DNA of 6,815 nt, from NCBI GenBank assembly GCA_038240335.1, contig JBBSDV010000162.1:1-6815 (forward strand). Reading direction: 5' to 3'. Each line of letters begins with the position of its first letter. The stretch's first letter is position 1. This DNA is from JBBSDV01 sp038240335. Lineage in GTDB: Bacteria; Chloroflexota; Dehalococcoidia; DSTF01; JACRBR01. Under the pieces are notes generated by a model. It ran no database searches. It was not told the DNA's origin and saw only the letters and a list, made by a program, of their open reading frames with translations. This document shows positions 1 through 4,356 of this stretch, piece after piece. Made by a program: the position numbers and the translations under genes.

Positions 1-1
1 G

Positions 2-112
2 CTCCAGGATGTGTCGGACGCGGAACTTGCCACGCGTGAAGCGCTGCAGATCCTGGAAAATTTGCCTCGGTTCGCGACGTCGCTCGACAAATGGGTCGCG
101 CTGCTTTCGTAG
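2..112 (+). CDS. C-terminal end of an unidentified protein (partial, runs off the left edge)
   Basis: Reading from base 2, an open frame of 36 codons ends in TAG at 110-112. Its product ends in ...LENLPRFATSLDKWVALLS and looks like two amphipathic helices. Most codons end in G or C, as in the other genes here, which supports real coding sequence. The gene converges on the ribosomal operon that reads from the other side, and a terminator lies between the two. The fragment is too short to assign to a family, and no catalytic motif is visible. A chance open frame is possible, but the helical, well-balanced composition argues against it. Confidence 0.5.
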   Translation, partial: LQDVSDAELATREALQILENLPRFATSLDKWVALLS

Positions 113-195
113 CACTCGCGGGCGCGCACGAACCGGTTGATGTGGCCGAAAAGGCGCGGCCCATCGGCAAGTGCGTCGAATCATTGCTCGGTCGG

Positions 196-228
196 AACAA
201 TAAGAAGGGGCACCCATCTCGGCGCCCC
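196..228 (-). terminator. Rho-independent terminator of the infC-rpmI-rplT operon
   Basis: On the minus strand GGGGCGCC (228-221) pairs with GGTGCCCC (214-207) around a six-base loop, giving an 8-bp stem with one G-U pair. It is followed by TTCTTATTGTT (206-196). It begins about 47 bases after the rplT stop codon. Read on the plus strand the same stem has an A-C mismatch and no T-rich tail, so the signal favours minus-strand transcription. It may still help separate the convergent gene ending at 112. Confidence 0.8.
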
Positions 229-274
229 TCGTCCATGTCCTCGGTGTCAATCTGTGGATCGTTACCCTACCGGG

Positions 275-1288
275 CTAATGTTGGACGATCTTCGGTAGTT
301 CCTTCGCTTCGGCAATCCAGCCCGCGAGCACCGCCTCTGAGGGTACGTGGCGCACGATCTTCTTCTTCTCATTCGCTTCGGCGATGGCAAGCGCGAGGTT
401 CGCAGCGTTGCGATGCCCGAGCTCGGCGGGAGAGTCCACGCCGGTGATCTCCAGCAGGTCGGAGAACTCGGGTCCGATGCCCTTGATGCGCATGAGGTCG
501 GCGCGGTTCACCCAGTCGAGGATGTGCGCTTCCGAAATGCCGGTCGCCGATGCGATCTCACTTCGACCGGAACGCGTCGCGCCGCGCTCCAGCAGGTCGG
601 CGGTCGTTGCGACGCCGGCGGCGACGAGCTTCGCACCCTGCCCCTTTCCAATACCCTCGATGTCTTCGATCTTGTGAGACCGCTCCTTCGCCGGGCCAGC
701 CTCATGAGCCGGCGGCGGTGAGTCGTCGGGCTGCGCCGCAGTCGTCGCTGGGGCGCCCTGCTCGGGTGCCGGCGCCGGAGACATTTCTGCGTCGGCGGCG
801 CGTTTCACCGCGGCTTCCGGGCGCACCGGCGGCGCATCCGTGGCGGTCGTCGCTGCGGTGCGAGGCGCAGGTGGTGCAGTCGTTGCGGCAGGCTTCGCTC
901 GCGCCGGAACCGAGGTGCCGGCGGGCGTCGACGAACCAACCGCCGCCATCGCCTGCTCCGCGACCTTCGTGAAGGCCGCCGGCTCCCGCACGGCGAGATC
1001 CGCGAGCATCTTGCGGTCGATCGTGATACCGGCCTTCGTCAGTCCGTCGATCAGCCGGCTGTACGTCGTGCCGTTGAGCCGCGCCGCCGCGTTGATCCGG
1101 GCGATCCACAGCTTCCGGAAGTCGCCCTTGCGCTCGCGGCGGTGCCCGTACGCGTAGTCGAGCGAGTGCAGCACCGACTCGTTCGCGCGGCGGAAGACGC
1201 GGTGGCGCTGACCCTTATGCCCCTTGGCCAGGTCGATGATCTTCTTGTGGCGCGCGCGGGCGGTAACCCCGCGCTTCACTCGTGGCAT
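275..1288 (-). CDS. rplT: Large-subunit ribosomal protein bL20 fused to a DUF4332-type helix-hairpin-helix domain
   Basis: The 337-residue product is about three times the usual bL20 length (about 115-120). Residues 1-117 are a full bL20: the basic N-terminal segment beginning MPRVKRGVTARARHKK, then the globular part with LWIARINAAAR and LNGTTYSRLIDGL. bL20 binds 23S rRNA early in 50S assembly. Residues 118-204 are a disordered Ala/Pro/Thr-rich linker. Residues 205-337 match DUF4332 from end to end: a first hairpin motif IEDIEGIGKGQGAKL (207-221), the ERGAT-GR segment, ATGISE..ILDWVNRADLMRIKGIG (249-272), and a tail ending in LPKIVQH. The start is secure, with TAGGAGG at 1294-1300 five bases before ATG. 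It is last in the operon, 50 bases after rpmI. The function of the added domain is unknown; such folds usually contact nucleic acid or protein. The frame is continuous, with no sign of a frameshift at the junction. Confidence 0.95.
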   Translation of the reverse strand: MPRVKRGVTARARHKKIIDLAKGHKGQRHRVFRRANESVLHSLDYAYGHRRERKGDFRKLWIARINAAARLNGTTYSRLIDGLTKAGITIDRKMLADLAVREPAAFTKVAEQAMAAVGSSTPAGTSVPARAKPAATTAPPAPRTAATTATDAPPVRPEAAVKRAADAEMSPAPAPEQGAPATTAAQPDDSPPPAHEAGPAKERSHKIEDIEGIGKGQGAKLVAAGVATTADLLERGATRSGRSEIASATGISEAHILDWVNRADLMRIKGIGPEFSDLLEITGVDSPAELGHRNAANLALAIAEANEKKKIVRHVPSEAVLAGWIAEAKELPKIVQH

Positions 1289-1313
1289 GTGTTCCTCCTA
1301 CCGAGCACGATCC

Positions 1314-1328
1314 GAGCCGGTGTGGCTC
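1314..1328 (-). promoter_or_regulatory. Small hairpin in the rpmI-rplT gap, just upstream of the rplT ribosome-binding site
   Basis: GAGCC and GGCTC form a perfect 5-bp stem with a 5-base loop. It is followed by a second GCTCGG copy that runs into the TAGGAGG of rplT. The second copy could offer alternative pairing near the ribosome-binding site. This may tune rplT translation, but the stem is short and its role is a guess. Confidence 0.3.
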
Positions 1329-1338
1329 ATCACGAAAC

Positions 1339-1542
1339 CTATGGCTTGGCGTACGGCATGATGCGCTTCAGCAACCGCTGCCCCGGCTTGCTGATCACGA
1401 TCATCTCGTCGATCGCACCCAGCGCGCGCTTCGACATCCGCGTCTTATTGTGGCTGATGTTGCCCTTGCGCCGCGTGTACTTGCCGCTCCCGGTGATCCT
1501 GAACCGGCGCGCTGCCCCGCGATGCGTCTTGATTTTCGGCAT
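1339..1542 (-). CDS. rpmI: Large-subunit ribosomal protein bL35
   Basis: The 67-residue basic protein is the usual bL35 length. It shows the family signature at the N-terminus (MPKIKTHRGAARRF, residues 1-14), the KYTRRKGNISHNKTRMSKR stretch in the middle, and a C-terminal half ending in the KRIMPYAKP segment. bL35 is a small late-assembling 50S protein. The start follows GGGAGAG (1551-1557) with an 8-base spacing. The gene lies between infC and rplT with gaps of 51 and 50 bases, which is the conserved bacterial order. In well-studied bacteria this operon is repressed by L20 acting on the rpmI leader; the hairpin immediately upstream here could serve that role, though this is inferred only from position. 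Confidence 0.97.
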   Translation of the reverse strand: MPKIKTHRGAARRFRITGSGKYTRRKGNISHNKTRMSKRALGAIDEMIVISKPGQRLLKRIMPYAKP

Positions 1543-1550
1543 GTCCGCTA

Positions 1551-1573
1551 CTCTCCCGCGCGTCGTCCGCGCG
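1551..1573 (-). promoter_or_regulatory. GC hairpin overlapping the rpmI ribosome-binding site
   Basis: In the infC-rpmI gap, CGCGCG (1568-1573) pairs with CGCGCG (1557-1562) around a 5-base loop. The six G-C pairs end exactly where the GGGAGAG ribosome-binding sequence (1551-1557) begins, sharing one base. A stem in this place could limit access to the site and is a candidate target for L20-type autoregulation. There is no T-run, so it is not a terminator. Confidence 0.35.
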
Positions 1574-1593
1574 TGCTGCTCGCAATCTCGCTG

Positions 1594-2328
1594 TTACGCT
1601 TCGACGACCGTATCGACCGTCGGCGTCACCGCTGCTTCCGCCGTCACGGCAGCGTCGTCGGCCGATCCGCTCGCTTCGACCGGCAGGGTCGCCGGCTCTT
1701 CGGTCGCGCCCGCCGCCTTCAGCGCCGTCGCCATCGCCGTCTCGGCGTTCGCCTCACCCGATGTCGCCACCGTACCCGGCTTCGGCACGCGCGGCGTCTT
1801 CGGCTTCGGCACGCTCTTCGGCGGCACGGGCGCCAGGTACATGTTCATGAAGCGGCCCTCCATCGAGGGCTGCCGCTCGACCAGCGCGGTGTCCTTGAGC
1901 TTCCCCGAGATGCGGTTCAGGAGCTCGCGCCCGATCTCCGGGTGCGTGATCTCACGCCCGCGGAACATTACCGAAACCTTCACCTTGTCGCCACCGTCGA
2001 GCAGCTTCTGGACGACGCGCGTCTTGAAGTCGATGTCGTGCTCGCCGATCTTCGGCTTGAAACGCACCTCTCGCAGCGTCACCTGCTTCTGGTGTTTGTG
2101 CGCCTCGCGCTCCTTCTTCGCCTGTTCGTACTTGAACTTGCCATAGTCCAGGATGCGGCAGACGGGCGGGTTAGCGTTCGGCGCCACCTCGACGAGGTCG
2201 AGGCCGGCATCGCGCGCCATGTCGTTGGCTTGTTGGATCGGGATGACGCCCAGCTTCTGTCCCTCATCGTCGATGATCAGGACTTCCCGGACGCGGATAC
2301 GGTCGTTGATGCGAAGGTCTCGCGCTAT
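1594..2328 (-). CDS. infC: Translation initiation factor IF-3 with a non-standard start codon and a long C-terminal tail
   Basis: IF-3 binds the 30S subunit, keeps subunits apart and checks start codons. The product is 244 residues; the family is usually about 170-180. Residues 1-70 form the N-terminal domain (RINDRIRVREV, LDLVEVAPNANPPVCRILDYGKFKYE), joined by the Lys-rich helix to the C-terminal domain (VMFRGREITHPEIG, MEGRFMNMYLAP) that ends near residue 167. The last 77 residues are a Pro/Lys-rich then Ala/Glu/Asp-rich tail. The first in-frame ATG (2220) would remove about half of the N-terminal domain. Back to the in-frame TAA at 2380-2382 there is no ATG, GTG or TTG. ATA at 2326-2328 gives M-ARDLRINDRI, a typical N-terminus, with a GAAAGTGAG purine stretch six bases upstream. 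CTG at 2332-2334 is less well spaced. It is the first gene of the ribosomal operon. Confidence 0.95.
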   Translation of the reverse strand: MARDLRINDRIRVREVLIIDDEGQKLGVIPIQQANDMARDAGLDLVEVAPNANPPVCRILDYGKFKYEQAKKEREAHKHQKQVTLREVRFKPKIGEHDIDFKTRVVQKLLDGGDKVKVSVMFRGREITHPEIGRELLNRISGKLKDTALVERQPSMEGRFMNMYLAPVPPKSVPKPKTPRVPKPGTVATSGEANAETAMATALKAAGATEEPATLPVEASGSADDAAVTAEAAVTPTVDTVVEA

Positions 2329-2382
2329 GAGCAGCTCACTTTCGACTGGCAGGCGTCGGTCGCGCCTTGGTTGCGGAGCTTA

Positions 2383-2412
2383 ACTATAAGTCATCCCCGC
2401 GAATCGCGGCAA
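2383..2412 (-). promoter_or_regulatory. Candidate sigma70-type promoter of the infC operon
   Basis: On the minus strand TTGCCG (2412-2407) and TATAGT (2388-2383) are separated by 18 bases, matching TTGACA at 4 of 6 and TATAAT at 5 of 6. Transcription would start near 2376, giving a leader of about 48 bases before the ATA start of infC. The spacer also carries the perfect inverted repeat CCGCG-AAT-CGCGG (2397-2409), which overlaps the -35 and could be an operator. Confidence 0.5.
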
Positions 2413-2435
2413 ACAAGATAGCGAGAGCGATCTTG
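2407..2435 (-). terminator. Terminator-like hairpin after the methyltransferase gene
   Basis: Four bases after the TGA of the methyltransferase, CAAGAT (2435-2430) pairs with ATCTTG (2419-2414). Two more G-C pairs follow across one mismatch, closing a 4-base loop. A short TTTGCCG follows. The stem is modest and the T-run short, so termination may be partial. The tail overlaps the -35 element of the infC promoter. Confidence 0.45.
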
Positions 2436-2439
2436 TCAT

Positions 2440-3222
2440 TCACTTTGCCGCCCACAGATCGAGCCGCACGTAGTCGGCCGTGTACGGCTCGCCGTAGCGC
2501 CGCACCGTCTCCTCGACGACGGCGTGCCCGTATGCGTCTCGGTCCGCCGCCGGCAGCCGTGCGATGTGATCGCGCAGCAAGATCGTCTGGACGTACAGCG
2601 CGCCCTCGTCGTGCGTGTCAAACGGGATCGGCTGCGCGAACAGACGCGTGCGCACATCGCGCCATCCCGCGCGTTCGAGCGATGCCGCAGCGACCTCCGG
2701 TGTCCGGTACTTCTTGCTGTCGCTGAACCCCCGCAGGTGCGGCTCGAAGCGCGGCAGCTCGCGCACCGCCGCGACCGCCTCGAGCACGTGCGCGTTGTTG
2801 CCGAACCCCCCGCACTGCGCCCGCATCCGGCCGCCCGGCCTCGTCGCTCGGTAGAGACTCCCGAACAGGGCATCGTCGTCCGGGATCCAGTGGAATACGG
2901 CGTTCGAGAAGACGCAGTCGACCTGCTCCGGGAGATCGAAGTCGGTGAGGCTCGCCTGCATCGGGACGATGTTCTGGACGCCTCGCTCGGCGACAGTCTT
3001 CGCCAGCGATGCCACCATCTCCGCCGATGCATCGAGCGCGTAAATCTTTCCGCGCGGCAACTTCTGCACGAGGTCGAATGTGACGGATCCAGATCCACAA
3101 CCCGCGTCGAGTACGGTCTCGTCACCCTTCAGTTCCAGGTCTTCGATCACCTGCTGCGCCCACCGCCGCATCGGCGTGCCGATCCGGTCATAAACCTCCG
3201 CGTTCCAGTACGTCGATGACAT
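2440..3222 (-). CDS. Class I SAM-dependent methyltransferase, trans-aconitate methyltransferase-like
   Basis: The 260-residue product has the methyltransferase Rossmann-fold motifs in order. The glycine-rich SAM loop is VLDAGCGSGSV (37-47), the acidic end of strand 2 is YALDAS (61-66), and motif IV is DCVFSNAVFHWIPD (102-115), followed by RATRPGGRM (125-133). The FSNAVFHWIPD signature and the C-terminal half resemble Tam-type enzymes, which methylate small carboxylic acids. The substrate cannot be read from sequence, so a more general small-molecule methyltransferase is equally possible. I chose ATG at 3222 because GGAGG (3228-3232) lies five bases upstream and MSSTYWNAEVYDRIG is a typical start for the family. 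An ATG 33 bases earlier lies inside the putative -10 element. It has no visible functional link to the ribosomal operon downstream. Confidence 0.9.
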   Translation of the reverse strand: MSSTYWNAEVYDRIGTPMRRWAQQVIEDLELKGDETVLDAGCGSGSVTFDLVQKLPRGKIYALDASAEMVASLAKTVAERGVQNIVPMQASLTDFDLPEQVDCVFSNAVFHWIPDDDALFGSLYRATRPGGRMRAQCGGFGNNAHVLEAVAAVRELPRFEPHLRGFSDSKKYRTPEVAAASLERAGWRDVRTRLFAQPIPFDTHDEGALYVQTILLRDHIARLPAADRDAYGHAVVEETVRRYGEPYTADYVRLDLWAAK

Positions 3223-3253
3223 CGAGACCTCCACTTCCGCCCCGTATTGGCGC

Positions 3254-3278
3254 ATTCTAGGCTGAATCGGCGTTCAGC
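3254..3278 (-). promoter_or_regulatory. Possible promoter and operator of the methyltransferase gene
   Basis: TAGAAT (3259-3254 on the minus strand) matches the -10 consensus at 5 of 6 and would give a leader of about 25 bases. No convincing -35 lies 16-18 bases upstream. The space is occupied by a perfect inverted repeat GCTGAA-N6-TTCAGC (3261-3278), which could bind a regulator that activates or blocks the promoter. Confidence 0.3.
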
Positions 3279-3545
3279 GCCGCAGCCAGCCCGAACCTGA
3301 GCGCCTCCGATCGATGCTTGTCTCGGACATGCTGGCGCTCACCAGCAGGAGACGAGTCGCTCACATGTAGACACCAAAACATCCGAAAAACAAGGCATCG
3401 ACGGGAAGGCTGCTCGACGGACATGCCACAATCGCCCCTCCCCAGACCATCCCCCTCGCGGTGTAACGTCGCCGGTGACGCACGGACTCTCACATCCGCC
3501 TGACACCCGGCACAATGGGCTCAATGCATGATGACGAAGCCCAAT

Positions 3546-3569
3546 CCCCGGCGGTTCCGGGGGGGGGGG
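3546..3569. repeat. GC hairpin leading into an 11-base G homopolymer
   Basis: CCCCGG (3546-3551) and CCGGGG (3557-3562) form a perfect 6-bp stem with a 5-base loop, and the G-run continues unbroken from 3559 to 3569. It is the longest homopolymer I noticed in the window. Such a run can vary in length by slippage, or its length may be a sequencing artefact. Confidence 0.75.
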
Positions 3570-3625
3570 CCGCAACAAAAGTGCCAAACGATTACATAAC
3601 GAGCGAGGTCGCGAAAACACGAAAC

Positions 3626-3641
3626 TGTACAAACGAGTACA
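3626..3641. promoter_or_regulatory. TGTAC-N6-GTACA dyad, possible operator
   Basis: A perfect 5-bp dyad with a 6-base spacer sits in the A-rich part of the intergenic stretch. Its symmetry and length suit a dimeric DNA-binding regulator. It lies about 100 bases downstream of the stop codon of the Rieske-like gene and about 400 bases upstream of the methyltransferase, so which gene it would control is unclear. Confidence 0.25.
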
Positions 3642-3740
3642 TCAGCCACACAAGCAACTCGCGGCAAGTTTCCGTCGTCAAACCGCACTGTGGAGGGATT
3701 GGCGGCGGGCCTCGTCGCGCTCACCGCGTCGACCTGCGTC

Positions 3741-4340
3741 TTAGAACGACGGGGCCTGCCGCCACCAAGAATTGTCGAGCGTCGCCGTGTCGACGATCAC
3801 GTTCCCGTCCGAGACGGTGACGGCATACCGGCTAAGCGATGCGCTGGCGCCAAATACTCGTTCGCCGTGGGCGTCAAATTTCCATCCGCTGCAGTTCTCG
3901 ATGAACATGCCACCCGTACCGATTGGGTCTCTGTCACCCGAGCCTGCATGATCCTCGACGTCCGTCTCGTCGGTCGTTGTATTTCCCTCGGTGCGTGTCG
4001 TCCGCTGTGATTCCGTGTACCAGCGAATGCGGCATTCATCGGGCGCTGCGCCGTGTACGAATTGCAGCCATGGACTGCGCTCGAACAGGGCGACGAACTG
4101 ATCGTCGTCGAAACGGACGAGATAGAAGTGACCATCAGGCACATAGGTCACGGTTTGGGCTGGAAAGCTTGCGGCCGCGCCGGCGTTCACGGCGCTCCGA
4201 TTCCTCGTGACTCCATTGGAGGTGAGATAGAGACACCCGTCAACGACGCCGATCGCGGCAAGAGCCAGACAGCCAGCTCCGAGCAAGAGACGGGCGCCGC
4301 CGAATCGTCCATCCTTCCGCGAGTGACCGTCGGCGAACAT
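3741..4340 (-). CDS. Membrane-anchored degenerate Rieske-like protein lacking the iron-sulfur ligands
   Basis: The 199-residue product has one membrane segment (about 16-34) and an exported domain laid out like a QcrA-type Rieske protein. It has FYLVRFDDDQFVALFERSPWLQF (72-94), then a long Thr/Asp/Gly-rich insert (about 110-145), then MFIENCSGWKFDAHGERVFG (145-164) and a closing RYAVTVSDGNVIVDT (171-185). Aligned by eye, the first ligand box C-x-H-x-x-C is S89-P-W91-L-Q-F94, and the second box C-x-C-H is E148-N-C150-S151. All four ligands are therefore absent, and the Pro-loop GPAP reads GASA. C150 falls at a disulfide position and might pair with C103. It should not carry a [2Fe-2S] cluster, so a structural or sensory role is more likely than electron transfer. 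It starts 16 bases after pgpH with GGGAG six bases before ATG, so the two are probably co-transcribed. The Rieske kinship is inferred. Confidence 0.75.
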   Translation of the reverse strand: MFADGHSRKDGRFGGARLLLGAGCLALAAIGVVDGCLYLTSNGVTRNRSAVNAGAAASFPAQTVTYVPDGHFYLVRFDDDQFVALFERSPWLQFVHGAAPDECRIRWYTESQRTTRTEGNTTTDETDVEDHAGSGDRDPIGTGGMFIENCSGWKFDAHGERVFGASASLSRYAVTVSDGNVIVDTATLDNSWWRQAPSF

Positions 4341-4356
4341 GCTCAGCTCCCTCTAC

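Larger units (their letters stand above)
3260..3740. other. Intergenic stretch of about 480 bases with no supportable gene
   Basis: Several short frames cross this stretch on both strands. All lack a ribosome-binding site, have mixed composition rich in Arg, Cys and Ser, and show no family motif; several run into the antisense of the flanking genes. What is visible is a GC hairpin running into an 11-G run, a TGTAC dyad in an A-rich segment (about 3571-3670), and a TGGGCT/AGCCCA inverted repeat (3516-3521 and 3538-3543). Base use here is less GC-rich than in the genes. It could be regulatory DNA or the remains of a lost gene. Confidence 0.5.

Noticed and set aside
1142..2421. Two long plus-strand frames (334 and 379 codons) opposite infC and rpmI
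   Set aside because: They are antisense shadows of infC, rpmI and neighbouring sequence, rich in Arg or Ser/Val with no domain, while the minus strand encodes clear housekeeping proteins.
3257..3493. Possible 78-residue minus-strand gene upstream of the methyltransferase
   Set aside because: It would start at GTG with no ribosome-binding site, has mixed third-position base use and an Arg/Ser/Cys-rich product with no motif, and it overlaps the likely methyltransferase promoter.
3690..3740. Hairpin after the Rieske-like stop codon as a terminator
   Set aside because: The best stem (CGTCGCG against CGCGTCG) has an internal T-T mismatch and no following T-run, so I cannot call it a terminator.
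3515..3820. Plus-strand frame of 101 codons through the poly-G tract
   Set aside because: It depends on the exact length of the 11-G run, has an ordinary shadow-frame composition, and its second part is antisense to the Rieske-like gene.
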